Assembly: GCA_951813605.1 (NCBI GenBank)
Contig: OX638379.1
Coordinates: 2,056,471-2,120,470 of the forward strand
Origin: an uncultured Bryobacterales bacterium
Lineage (GTDB): Bacteria > Acidobacteriota > Terriglobia > Bryobacterales > UBA6623
Direction of reading: 5' to 3'
DNA: 64,000 bases
Shown here: one piece after another, positions 18,000 through 26,849 of the stretch
Position numbering within the stretch: the first letter of the stretch is position 1
Layout of the letters: every line of letters starts with the position of its first letter
Notes under the pieces: generated by a model
Seen by the model: the letters and a program-made list of their open reading frames with translations, nothing else
What the model was told of the DNA's origin: nothing
Database searches by the model: none
Translations under genes and position numbers: made by a program

Positions 18000-20012
18000 A
18001 TGACGAATCCATTGACCGAAGTCCAGTTCGAAGTCCCTTTCGACCGGGTCCGCGCCGAGCACGTAGAGCCGGCCATCGACCAACTCCTCGAGGAGGCGCA
18101 GTCATCGCTTGACTCGCTGGTCGCTAGCGAGGCTCCTCCGACATATGACAACACGCTGGCGGCGCTCGAGAAGCTAGTCGAGAAACTCGAGTTCGCGATG
18201 GGCGTGGTAGGGCACCTAGAAAGCGTGGCGACGTACCCAGAACTGCGGGCCGCCTTCAACGAGGTGCAGCCTAGGGTCAGTGCATTCTTCTCGAGAATTC
18301 CACTCAACGAAGGAGTGTGGAAGCGGGTGAAGGACTTCTCGAGGACCAAGGAAGCACGCAAGCTCAGCCCGACACGGAAGCGCTTCCTCGACAAGACGGT
18401 GGACGATTTCCGGAAAAGTGGCGCAGAGCTCAGCCCATCGGGTAAGGCCCGGCTCTTGCAAATCAACGTCGAACTCACGACGCTGACAACCAAGTTCGCA
18501 CAGAATGTCCTTGACGCCACGAATGCCTTCGATTTGACGATCGGGGACAAGCGTGGCTTGGCGGGCCTCCCCCAGACAGCCATTGAAGCAGCGCGAGAGA
18601 GCGCCCAACGGAAAGGCGTGAGCGGATGGCGCTTCACTTTGCAGGCACCGAGCTTCCTGGCGGTCATGACCTACCTAGATGACGAGCAGGTTCGCGAGAA
18701 AATGTACCGGGAATTCTCGCGCCGGGCAGCATCGGGCCGTCTCGACAACAGCGAGAACATCGCCAAGATCCTGGCGCTGAGGAAGGAAAAGGCTCAGCTC
18801 CTGGGATTTGCGGACTTCGCCGACCTCGTGCTCGAGGACCGCATGGCTAAGTCGGGCGCCAGGGCGCGCGAGTTCGTACAGGACCTGAGGAAGCGCACGC
18901 AGGCCGCTTTCGACCGGGAGAACGAAGAACTCGAGGGGTTCGGCCGAAGCCGGCTCCAGCCGTGGGACATTGCCTATCAAGCGGAGAAACTGCGCAAGGA
19001 GCGGTATGACTTTGACGAGGAGGACTTGCGGCCGTACTTCCCGTACGAGGGAGTGCTGCGAGGCCTGTTCGAAGTCGCGCACCGTCTGTTTCGAATCCGC
19101 ATCAAGAAACGGGTCGACCTGCCTGCATGGGATGCAAGCGTAAACACCTACGCAATTGAGGACGCGGACGGAACCCATCTGGGCTCGTACTACGCCGATT
19201 ACTTCCCTCGTGAGAACAAGCGGGACGGCGCTTGGATGGATTCGCTGATCACAGGAGAGCCAACGGCAATAGGCTTTTCGCCCCACCTAGGAGTGAATTG
19301 CGGCAATCTCACTCCCCCTACGGGCGGCAAGCCCGCATTGCTCACCCATCGCGAGGTTGAGACGATCTTCCACGAGTTCGGACATCTGCTGCACCACCTG
19401 CTGAGCCGGGTGGAAGTCAAGAGCCTCGCCGGTACGAACGTGGCTTGGGACTGGGTTGAATTGCCGTCCCAAATCATGGAGAACTGGTGCTGGGAGCGCG
19501 AGGCACTCGACCTGTTCGCGCGGCACTACGAGAGCGGAGATCCGATCCCGGATGAGCTGTTCAACAAGATGAGACGCGCGAAGAACTTCCGTAGCGCTAA
19601 CGCGCAGATGCGGCAACTTGGATTCGGGACGCTCGACCTAGCGCTCCACACGCAGTTCGTCCAGGAGCGTGACGGCGACGTTGTGGCGTTCGCCAGGAAG
19701 ATTCTGCAGAGGCACTCCCCGACGCCCTTGCCCGAGGACTATTCGATGGTTACGGCGTTCACGCACTTGTTCGCGAGCCCTGTCGGCTACGGGGCGGGCT
19801 ACTACTCGTACAAGTGGTCGGAGATGCTAGACGCCGACGCCTTCACGCGATTCGCTCGGGAAGGCGTATTCAGCGCAGAGACAGGCGACTCGTTTCGCCG
19901 AAGCATCCTGGAGCGTGGCAACAGCGCCGAACCGGATGAGCTATTCCGTGCCTTCATGGGCCGCGAACCGGATCCCGAGGCACTGCTTCGGCGACTAGGC
20001 CTCGCGGCGTAG
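18000..20012 (+). CDS. prlC: M3 family oligopeptidase A (thimet-like)
   Basis: A 670-aa zinc metallopeptidase of the size of E. coli PrlC/oligopeptidase A. The zinc motif is FHEFGHLLHHLL (HEFGH about 458-462), with the third ligand Glu in the downstream helix NWCWEREAL. The substrate-binding loop SPVGYGAGYYSYKWSEML near the C-terminus is typical. It degrades oligopeptides and cleaved signal peptides in the cytoplasm. The start at 18000 (MTNPLTEVQFEVPF) matches the family N-terminus; the open frame extends further upstream but overlaps dapF on the other strand. Followed at 4 bp or more by the glycosylase gene. Confidence 0.95.
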   Translation: MTNPLTEVQFEVPFDRVRAEHVEPAIDQLLEEAQSSLDSLVASEAPPTYDNTLAALEKLVEKLEFAMGVVGHLESVATYPELRAAFNEVQPRVSAFFSRIPLNEGVWKRVKDFSRTKEARKLSPTRKRFLDKTVDDFRKSGAELSPSGKARLLQINVELTTLTTKFAQNVLDATNAFDLTIGDKRGLAGLPQTAIEAARESAQRKGVSGWRFTLQAPSFLAVMTYLDDEQVREKMYREFSRRAASGRLDNSENIAKILALRKEKAQLLGFADFADLVLEDRMAKSGARAREFVQDLRKRTQAAFDRENEELEGFGRSRLQPWDIAYQAEKLRKERYDFDEEDLRPYFPYEGVLRGLFEVAHRLFRIRIKKRVDLPAWDASVNTYAIEDADGTHLGSYYADYFPRENKRDGAWMDSLITGEPTAIGFSPHLGVNCGNLTPPTGGKPALLTHREVETIFHEFGHLLHHLLSRVEVKSLAGTNVAWDWVELPSQIMENWCWEREALDLFARHYESGDPIPDELFNKMRRAKNFRSANAQMRQLGFGTLDLALHTQFVQERDGDVVAFARKILQRHSPTPLPEDYSMVTAFTHLFASPVGYGAGYYSYKWSEMLDADAFTRFAREGVFSAETGDSFRRSILERGNSAEPDELFRAFMGREPDPEALLRRLGLAA

Positions 20013-20051
20013 CGCTTGGTCACATGCGGGTTTTCCGCGAACGAGGCAACC

Positions 20052-20660
20052 GTGCAGCCGGCTGAACTGCTCGCGTCCACCCGCCTGCCGCCTCGGACAT
20101 TCTATGAGCGCCCGACCGAGGATGTGGCAAGGGCACTGCTTGGCTCGGCGTTGTTGCATCGAACCGCTCAAGGCCTCTTGGCGGGCCGAATCGTCGAAGT
20201 CGAGGCTTACCTCGGAAAGGGCGATCCCGCTGCCCACAGCAGCGCTGGGCTGACCCATCGCACAAGAGCAATATTCGGTCCGCCGGGGCACGCCTACGTT
20301 TACCGGATTTACGGCATGCACTGCTGCTTGAACGCCGTAGCCGAGCCTGAAGGCCTCCCCGGGTGCGTGCTGATCCGCGCACTCGAACCGATTTGCGGCA
20401 TCGAGGCTATGCAATCGCGTCGCCCGGCAGCCAGGCGGCGCGCGGATCTAGCTAACGGCCCGGGCAAGCTGACGAGCGCCATGGCGATCGGCTTGAACCT
20501 CTACGGCGCTGATTTGACCCGAGGGCAGCTGACGATTCGGATTCCCGACAATTCCCCGCCACTCAAGGTCGAAACCACATGCAGAGTGGGGATATCCAAG
20601 GCCAAGGAGCTTGACCTTCGCTTTTTCATCGCTAACAATGAGTTCGTCAGCCGACGATGA
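20052..20660 (+). CDS. Alkyladenine (3-methyladenine) DNA glycosylase, AAG/MPG type
   Basis: A roughly 202-aa monofunctional base-excision repair enzyme. The catalytic Glu is in IVEVEAYLG, the DNA-intercalating and binding parts are HSSAGLTHRTRAIFGPPGHAYVY-type (split here as THRTRAIFGPPG and YVYRIYGMHCCLN), and LANGPGKLTSAMAI follows. It excises alkylated purines. The start is set at GTG 20052, which has GAGG 5 bp upstream; a TTG at 20016 is an alternative. Its stop overlaps the Pol IV start (ATGA), coupling two DNA-damage genes. Confidence 0.93.
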   Translation: MQPAELLASTRLPPRTFYERPTEDVARALLGSALLHRTAQGLLAGRIVEVEAYLGKGDPAAHSSAGLTHRTRAIFGPPGHAYVYRIYGMHCCLNAVAEPEGLPGCVLIRALEPICGIEAMQSRRPAARRRADLANGPGKLTSAMAIGLNLYGADLTRGQLTIRIPDNSPPLKVETTCRVGISKAKELDLRFFIANNEFVSRR

Positions 20661-21919
20661 CAAGAACCCCTCGGGCAAGGCAAGTCGTTTTCCATCTCGA
20701 CATGGACGCATTCTTCGTGTCGGTGGAAGAACTGTCGGATTCCTCGCTAAAAGGGAAACCCGTGGTCGTAGGCGGAAACCCCGGCCAGCGAGGGGTAGTG
20801 GCGGCAGCGTCGTACGAGGCGCGCAAATTCGGGATTCACTCCGCCATGCCGCTTCAGGAGGCCCACCGGCGATGCCCGCAGGCGGTGTTCCTCGAGGGTC
20901 ATCCGCACAAGTACCTCGACTACTCTCGGAGGGTCAAGGCGATTCTCGGCCGTTTCTCTCCTCTTGTTGCAATGGCGTCGATTGACGAAGCGTACCTCGA
21001 TCTGACAGGGACAGACCGGCTACTCGGTCCTCCGCTGAAGGCTGCGCACACATTGCACGAGGCGGTAGCCGCCGAGACTGCCCTGCCCTGCTCCATCGGC
21101 ATCGGTACGTCTCGTCTCATCGCCAAGATCGGTTCGGGACTGGCAAAGCCGAACGGAGTGCTCTTCGTGGAGCCGGGATGCGAGGCGGCATTCTTGGCAC
21201 CGCTCGAGGTCGGACGAGTGCCTGGTGTTGGGAAGGTCATGCGTGAGAGGCTACGGAAGCTTGGAATCGCGACGATAGGCCAAGCCCAGAGCCGAGGCGA
21301 GACTTTCCTAGAGCAGCACTTCGGCAAGGCTGGGCTGGACTTGGCCGGAAAGACACGAGGACTCGACGCTGGGGCCTGGTTCAGCACGGGCTTCGCACAC
21401 GGCGAGAATCCAAAATCCATCAGCCACGAAACCACCTTTCGCCGAGACACGCGCGACCGTGCAGTGATCGACGCAACCCTCGCCAAGCTAGCGCAACTCG
21501 TGGCGAGACGGTTGCGAGAGCACGGTTTGTGGGCACGGACTGTGCAGATCAAGATCCGTTACAAGGACTTTTCCACTCGCACCAGAGCCAAGACCCTGGG
21601 GGAGGCGACACAGCTGGACAAGGTAATACTAGAGACGGTTCGGCAGTTGTTTTCCCGACACCGTGTGCCGAACCGAGCCATAAGGCTGCTCGGCGTGCAC
21701 GCCGGTTCGCTGCAATCCAGCCCGGCCTACCAAGAGAGCCTATTCGAAACAGGCGGCAGGCAGAAATGGTCGCGGGCCTTGGAGGCGGTCGACGCTCTCC
21801 GCGACCGCTTCGGCGAATCCTCGGTCGGGTTGGCCGCTTCGCTAGGGCATGCGCGCCGCGAACGAGTCCACGAGAACCCTGCCGGACTTGCGGGCCGACA
21901 TAGCGGGCGGGGCGAGTGA
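20657..21919 (+). CDS. dinB: DNA polymerase IV (Y family)
   Basis: A 420-aa translesion polymerase. The palm starts with FHLDMDAFFVSVEEL, the second metal site is SIDEAYLDLT, and the conserved YEARKFGIHSAMP and IGIGTSRLIAKIGSGLAKP follow. A QESLF sequence (about 359-363) matches the beta-clamp binding motif QxSLF, expected near the C-terminus in Pol IV. A further tail of about 50 residues follows. It is translated through a 4-bp overlap with the alkyladenine glycosylase gene, suggesting co-regulation by alkylation or other DNA damage. No LexA box was identified. Confidence 0.96.
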   Translation: MTRTPRARQVVFHLDMDAFFVSVEELSDSSLKGKPVVVGGNPGQRGVVAAASYEARKFGIHSAMPLQEAHRRCPQAVFLEGHPHKYLDYSRRVKAILGRFSPLVAMASIDEAYLDLTGTDRLLGPPLKAAHTLHEAVAAETALPCSIGIGTSRLIAKIGSGLAKPNGVLFVEPGCEAAFLAPLEVGRVPGVGKVMRERLRKLGIATIGQAQSRGETFLEQHFGKAGLDLAGKTRGLDAGAWFSTGFAHGENPKSISHETTFRRDTRDRAVIDATLAKLAQLVARRLREHGLWARTVQIKIRYKDFSTRTRAKTLGEATQLDKVILETVRQLFSRHRVPNRAIRLLGVHAGSLQSSPAYQESLFETGGRQKWSRALEAVDALRDRFGESSVGLAASLGHARRERVHENPAGLAGRHSGRGE

Positions 21920-21948
21920 GTTCCTAACTGGAACTAGTTGCGGGACCC

Positions 21949-22431
21949 TCAACCTGGCCGGAACGGAAGGACGCTCTCGCCTCGCCTGAAGGGTGGCTGG
22001 ACTCCCAGTTTGCGGGCGATTTCCTCAACATCGGCCTTTGACCAGCTGACCATTGTGTGCGCAATGCGCCCACCGGGCTGAATCAGAAACACCGTCGGCA
22101 CGTGGGTGAGGCCGTAGGCATCCGAGACCGCGAATCCGGAATCCTCGGTGTCGAAGATCTGGCGCGTTTCGTACCCGTATTCGGCGATGAATCGCTCCCC
22201 ATCGATTGCAGTGTCCTGCGACACGGCAATTGCCGTGGATCCCGAACCATCGAATCTTCCCGCGAGCCGGTCGATAAACGGCAGGCCGTATTGGCAGGTC
22301 GGGCAACTGGTCTTGAAGAACGTCAGCATGACCGGACCGGTGCCCAGCGCATCGTACAGGCTGAACTCCCCGCCATCGGCATCGGAAAGCGTGAAGTCGG
22401 GCGCTCGCGAATTCATCGGAAGTGCTGGCAT
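21949..22431 (-). CDS. Thioredoxin-fold redoxin (AhpC/TSA or TlpA-like)
   Basis: A 160-aa protein with APDFTLSDADGGEFSLYD, the active-site pair in FFKTSCPTCQYG (Cys43 and Cys46), and the cis-Pro segment THVPTVFLIQPGGRI. The CxxC spacing and general layout fit a TlpA/ResA-like thiol-disulfide protein or a bacterioferritin-comigratory peroxiredoxin relative. No signal peptide follows the start at 22431 (MPALPMNSRAPDF), so it is probably cytoplasmic. It is convergent with dinB. Confidence 0.88.
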   Translation of the reverse strand: MPALPMNSRAPDFTLSDADGGEFSLYDALGTGPVMLTFFKTSCPTCQYGLPFIDRLAGRFDGSGSTAIAVSQDTAIDGERFIAEYGYETRQIFDTEDSGFAVSDAYGLTHVPTVFLIQPGGRIAHTMVSWSKADVEEIARKLGVQPPFRRGESVLPFRPG

Positions 22432-23159
22432 CACCGTTATGATAGCGGCCCAAACTCGAGAGTGCCTCACTGGGACGTCACACCGACACGTGGAGTCGGA
22501 ATGAGTTGCGCAGCCGATAGATCGATCGATTCTGACTTGCACTCAGGAACCCAAGTGGAACGCTCCGTCTACTCGATCAAGAGCCGCACCGATTTCCTGT
22601 GAGGGCGAGCCCTACGGCCATCTTGGCTGCTTCGGGGCTTGCTCGCCCGGACCGGCCGCATTTGGAATTGCGCCATGCTTCGGATGCAATGCCCTAGCGC
22701 CGGTCGCGGCAGCGGTGCCGTTCCGTTCGATGGAACCCGCATGTGATCGGGTCCCGCTCGGAGACCGTGGCGCCCAAGCAGTTCCGTGTGCTGGCCGAAC
22801 GTCTGCACTCGACACGGCTCCATCGCCCAGCCCCGGACCGGGAATTACGGCGATACAGTCGAGCGCTCTGTGTAGCCCGTGCGGAAACAGCCGCATCCCG
22901 GGACTCGCCACAATTCCGCGCCAGGCCGGCGCTTTGCAACACTGTCGGAATTCTCGACAATCCGCCATCCGAATGCGTGCCGCCAATCGCTACAAATGCG
23001 ACAGACTGCGGAACCGGAGTCCGTACCTGTTTCTTTGCCAAGTTGGTTAGGAGGCCCTAAGGCGTTCCGAGCCATGCACGGGAGGCACGGAGGCTGGGCC
23101 AATGCGACGGCCGGAGTCCTCGAGTAGCACATCCTCCCCTTGCTACGATGACTTCATAG
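22432..23159. other. Intergenic region, no supported gene
   Basis: About 730 bp with overlapping open frames on both strands (for example about 22612-22986 minus and 22715-23050 plus). None shows a family motif, a ribosome binding site or a hydrophobic profile. They look like high-GC shadow frames. Confidence 0.55.
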
Positions 23160-23426
23160 ATGTCGAAACCTGTCCTTGGGGCAATCGTCTTCATCGGCCT
23201 GGTTCTGGGCGCGATCATTTACTCAACCATGGGACTGCGGCAGTTTACGTACGAGGTCTGCATGGAGTACAAGGGCCGCACGAACTGCGCAACCGCCTCT
23301 GGAACGACCAAGGAAGAGGCGATCCGCACGGCGACTGACACCGCGTGCGCGACGATATCCGCCGGGATGACGGAGAGCATTCAATGTGGGCGCACGCCAC
23401 CGGCCAGCGTGACGGAACAGAAGTGA
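23160..23426 (+). CDS. Small membrane-anchored protein, unknown function
   Basis: An 88-aa protein with one N-terminal hydrophobic helix (about 5-25, VLGAIVFIGLVLGAIIY) and a short soluble tail carrying three cysteines (YEVCMEYKGRTNC, TACATI, IQCGRT). The tail reads like a small periplasmic domain. Real coding is suggested by the coherent anchor plus Thr/Ala-rich tail and the clean ATG. It converges with the membrane protein gene one base downstream. No homologue recognised. Confidence 0.65.
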   Translation: MSKPVLGAIVFIGLVLGAIIYSTMGLRQFTYEVCMEYKGRTNCATASGTTKEEAIRTATDTACATISAGMTESIQCGRTPPASVTEQK

Positions 23427-23427
23427 G

Positions 23428-24057
23428 CTAGCGCCCGCGAAGCCGGTGCAAGGCGAACGACAGCCCGAGGATCAAGACTACAAAGCTAGTCACAATCCCG
23501 GTCACGATCCAGTCAACAGGCTGGCTCGATAGCGGACGGTCAAGCATCGCCGCAGCTGGTACGAGCAGAATCGCGCTCATATGAGTGACGGAGGCGAAGC
23601 GCAGGGCAGCCCGGGCATCCGGATCAAGTCGCCGGAATATCGCGACCGACCCGACAGCCGCCGCGTACGCCGCACCGAGCGCGAGACCCACCGACAAACC
23701 CGTCACATCATCAAAACGAGCGAGGGCCATTCGCGCACCGCCAGTAATCGCCACGCACCAAACAGGGGCTGGCAGGAGCGAAATCCAGTCGGCTCGTTTG
23801 TTCGTTCGGCCCCTTCGTGCCGAACGGAACGACAGCAGCGCGTGCAACAGCGCGGCGGGTATCCAAAACCGGCCGTCAACTAGCCAAGCCGTCGCGTCAT
23901 TTACCGAAAGCCGCTCGGCAAATAGCCCGCAACCGGCGGACACGGCTAGCAAGACTGGCAAAGCCACAAGGGCCAATGGAGGGCGGGAAGCGAGGAGGCG
24001 ACCGTCTCGGACGCAGAAGAGCACCACCGCCGCGCCAAATAGTAGGGTGCGATCCAT
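23428..24057 (-). CDS. Integral membrane protein, unknown function
   Basis: A 209-aa protein with about six hydrophobic segments (roughly 5-45, 60-75, 95-110, 120-140, 155-172, 182-203) separated by short Arg-rich loops (SARRGRTNKRAD, RRLDPDARA). No known motif is visible. It follows the C5 methyltransferase gene on the same strand by 14 bp, so may be co-transcribed with it, although nothing suggests a shared role. Confidence 0.65.
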   Translation of the reverse strand: MDRTLLFGAAVVLFCVRDGRLLASRPPLALVALPVLLAVSAGCGLFAERLSVNDATAWLVDGRFWIPAALLHALLSFRSARRGRTNKRADWISLLPAPVWCVAITGGARMALARFDDVTGLSVGLALGAAYAAAVGSVAIFRRLDPDARAALRFASVTHMSAILLVPAAAMLDRPLSSQPVDWIVTGIVTSFVVLILGLSFALHRLRGR

Positions 24058-24071
24058 GAACCATACCCAGA

Positions 24072-25124
24072 CTAGCCAAGCCCGAGCGCTTCGGCGATGC
24101 TGCTTGCGACAGAACTCGCCAGCGGGGGAGGCACGGCGTTGGCGATCTGACGATGCTGGTCGAGGTCGCGAACTTGCCCTGTCCGACCCCGGATCGGACC
24201 GAGCAGCACATGCTTGTCAGGAAAGCCCTGAATACGAGCGGCTTCTCGCGGAGTGATGTAGCGATCCTCTAATGGGTGGAAGAAGATTTCTCCGCAAGCA
24301 ATCGTCAGCGAGGTCAAGTTGCGGTCGAGTCTTCTGAACTTAGTCGAGTCCCTCTTGGTGAGGTTCATTAAGACACTGGGGGGAACATTCGGCACTCTGG
24401 CGAGCCACGAACCCTCCGGAACGAACGAAATCCGTTCACGGTCGCGGGGAGGCGTTACGTCCACATGGTTCGGCACTGGAGGAACCTCGTCCCTGGGGAC
24501 AGGCTGCGGCAGACCGCTGAGGACTTCGCCAACGGTTGGAGCGCTCACCGCCCGGCTCGGGAAGCGAAACGCCTGACCCGCTGGGACGCACACCAGAATC
24601 GCGCGGCGGCGCGATTGGGCGACTCCGTAGAACGCCGTGTTCAGAACACGCGCATGGACATCGTATCCGAGCGCGGCAAATTCACCCTCCAGGGTCGCGA
24701 TCGTCGATTCTCCGCCGGGCCGGCAAGAGCGCAGGAAAGCTGGCAATTGCTCGACGAGAATCGCTGTCGGCCTGAGCAGCCTTGCGAACCGAACAATCTC
24801 GTGGATCAGGCCCCCTCGGTCGTCGTGCCAGCCCCGGCGCTCGCCCGTCAGCCAAGATGACTGGCACGGCGGACCACCGTACAGCAGACTGACCCCGCCG
24901 GGGCGCATACCGAAGATCTCGAGAATCCTCTCTGGACTCACCGCACGGACATCGACCTGCCAGACGGTCTTTCGCCTGGCGTTGCGACGCAGAGTTGCCG
25001 CGCAGTGAATGTCGGATTCGATCGCACAGATTGTCTTGTAGCCGGCATTGTCGACGCCGATGTCCAGTCCGCCTGCCCCGGAAAAAAGACTGACGGCCGG
25101 ATGCTCTGCGGTACGATTCGTCAT
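24072..25124 (-). CDS. DNA cytosine-5 methyltransferase
   Basis: A 350-aa methylase with the ordered C5 motifs. Motif I is AVSLFSGAGGLDIG, motif IV YGGPPCQSSW with catalytic Cys87, and motif VI appears as LVEQLPAF instead of the usual ENV. Motif VIII is VAQSRRRAILV, and IX/X are TPREAARIQGFPD and QIANAVPPPLA. It transfers a methyl group to cytosine in a specific DNA site that cannot be predicted here. The start at 25124 is preferred: GGGAGG lies about 10 bp upstream. The gene just upstream on the same strand is vsr, and no restriction endonuclease gene is visible nearby. Confidence 0.93.
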   Translation of the reverse strand: MTNRTAEHPAVSLFSGAGGLDIGVDNAGYKTICAIESDIHCAATLRRNARRKTVWQVDVRAVSPERILEIFGMRPGGVSLLYGGPPCQSSWLTGERRGWHDDRGGLIHEIVRFARLLRPTAILVEQLPAFLRSCRPGGESTIATLEGEFAALGYDVHARVLNTAFYGVAQSRRRAILVCVPAGQAFRFPSRAVSAPTVGEVLSGLPQPVPRDEVPPVPNHVDVTPPRDRERISFVPEGSWLARVPNVPPSVLMNLTKRDSTKFRRLDRNLTSLTIACGEIFFHPLEDRYITPREAARIQGFPDKHVLLGPIRGRTGQVRDLDQHRQIANAVPPPLASSVASSIAEALGLG

Positions 25125-25350
25125 CTTCCAAGCACCTCCCAAATCTCCGGTCTGAGCACCGGTCCGAGCGGCATCTCGGCACCCTCGTCGTCGTTGCGAG
25201 GCGCCAAAGGCTCGGGAGTCGTCACCGAAAGCAGCGCACCTTTACGACTGACAGAGCTACCGCGTTTCGGAACTGCACCGCGAACTGGCGACAGTTGGAC
25301 CAGAATGAAAACATGGCACTACTTACGATACAGCAGCACAACTAGTCGGT

Positions 25351-25785
25351 CTACTCGAGTTTCGTTTTTTTATCGCTTAAACCATCCAAAAAGAACGTGA
25401 CCCTGTCGATAAGAGCGGCGGTGTCCTTGATCTCACACTCCCAGACGACCATCACGCTCCAGCCGAGTTTGTTGAGCTTCGCCTGGTTTTCCGCGTCCCG
25501 CTCCTTGTTTCGCTCCAGCTTCGGCAGCCAGTACTCTTCGCGGGACGTTGGCGCTCGCCCGTAACGGCAAGTGTGAGCGTGCCAGAAGCAACCATGCACG
25601 AAGATGATCTTCTTGCGCCCGCCAAACACCAGATCGGGGCGGCCCGGCAGGCCCTTCCTGTGCAAGCGATAGCGGTAGCCCAACCGGTGCACGAGGCGGC
25701 GAACAGCCATTTCCGGCGCTGTGTCCTTGCTTTTGATCGCTTGCATCACGCGGCGCCGCTGTTCGGGTGTGAGCCAATCCGCCAT
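25351..25785 (-). CDS. vsr: Very short patch repair endonuclease
   Basis: A 144-aa T:G mismatch endonuclease. Residue positions coincide with the characterised E. coli enzyme: Asp51 in GRPDLVFGG and His64 and His69 in FVHGCFWHAH. The N-terminal LTPEQRRRVMQAIKSKDT is the family start. Vsr nicks 5' of T in T:G mismatches created by deamination of 5-methylcytosine, so its position upstream of the cytosine methylase is functional. Start at MADWLTPEQ (25785). The 226 bp between the two genes hold no supported gene. Confidence 0.95.
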   Translation of the reverse strand: MADWLTPEQRRRVMQAIKSKDTAPEMAVRRLVHRLGYRYRLHRKGLPGRPDLVFGGRKKIIFVHGCFWHAHTCRYGRAPTSREEYWLPKLERNKERDAENQAKLNKLGWSVMVVWECEIKDTAALIDRVTFFLDGLSDKKTKLE

Positions 25786-25971
25786 GCGGCATCCACTGTA
25801 GACCAAGTGCAGTCAGGCGGGCGTTCGGGTCTTCAGGGGTGAACGCGTCCCGTTGAAATCCGGCCAGCGCGCACCCGAACACACGCGGCTGCCCATGGAT
25901 GCTTACGGCACCGTCCAGCGCTCCGTGAACGAAGACCGCTAGTCGGGCACCCTCGGTAGAATGGTGGATTC

Positions 25972-26826
25972 ATGGGAATCCGTATCGGAATCATCGGCGG
26001 CAGCGGCCTTTACCAAATGGACGCCTTGGAAGACCGTCGGGAGGTGTTCGTCGACACACCTTGGGGAAAGCCTTCCGACGCTTATGTCGTGGGGAAGATT
26101 GCCGGCCGCGAGGTGGCATTTCTGGCCCGGCACGGGCGGGGCCATCGGATCATGCCCTCGAACTTGAACTTCCGGGCAAACATCTACGGCCTAAAGAAGC
26201 TTGGAGTCGAGTACGTCCTTTCGTTCAGCGCTGTCGGTTCGTTGAGGGAGGACTTGGAGCCGATCCACTTTGTCTTGCCGGATCAGTTCTTTGATCGGAC
26301 GCGGGGGCGCGCCTCCACGTTCTACGACGACGGCTTGGTGGCGCACATCACGTTCGCCCATCCGGTCTGCTCGACCCTGTCGGACATTGTCGAGAGGGCT
26401 TGCCGAACGGTCGGAGTCACGGTGCACCGGGGCGGCACTTACTGCTGCATGGAGGGACCGGCGTTTTCGACGCTGGCGGAGTCCAATGTCTATCGAAGCT
26501 GGGGATTGGACATTATCGGAATGACCAATCTCCAAGAGGCCAAGCTCGCCCGCGAGGCTGAAATGTCCTATTGCACCGTCGCAATGGTCACCGACTACGA
26601 CTGCTGGCATCCTGAGCACGACTCGGTAACAGTCGACAGCGTCATCGAATACCTCACGAAGAACGCCGCCAACGCCCAGAAGGTGTCCATAGAGGCAGTT
26701 AGGAACATGCCGGTAGACCCGAGCCCCTATGCTTCAGCGATGAAGAATGCGATTCTCACGGACCGCGCGACGATTCCCGACCGTGTGCGCGACAAGTACG
26801 CGGTCCTCGTCGGCAAGTACCTCTAG
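25972..26826 (+). CDS. mtnP: S-methyl-5'-thioadenosine phosphorylase
   Basis: A 284-aa purine nucleoside phosphorylase-family enzyme of normal MTAP length. IGIIGGSGLYQMDAL, the phosphate site FLARHGRGHRIMPSNLNFRANIYGLK, and the substrate loop GGTYCCMEGPAFSTLAES match MTAP, with GMTNLQEAKLAREAEM and VTDYDCWHP after. It cleaves methylthioadenosine from polyamine and SAM metabolism into adenine and methylthioribose-1-phosphate. A PfkB kinase gene follows 23 bp later on the same strand, probably in one operon. Confidence 0.96.
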   Translation: MGIRIGIIGGSGLYQMDALEDRREVFVDTPWGKPSDAYVVGKIAGREVAFLARHGRGHRIMPSNLNFRANIYGLKKLGVEYVLSFSAVGSLREDLEPIHFVLPDQFFDRTRGRASTFYDDGLVAHITFAHPVCSTLSDIVERACRTVGVTVHRGGTYCCMEGPAFSTLAESNVYRSWGLDIIGMTNLQEAKLAREAEMSYCTVAMVTDYDCWHPEHDSVTVDSVIEYLTKNAANAQKVSIEAVRNMPVDPSPYASAMKNAILTDRATIPDRVRDKYAVLVGKYL

Positions 26827-26849
26827 AAGTCCCGCCCGGGAAAGACCGC

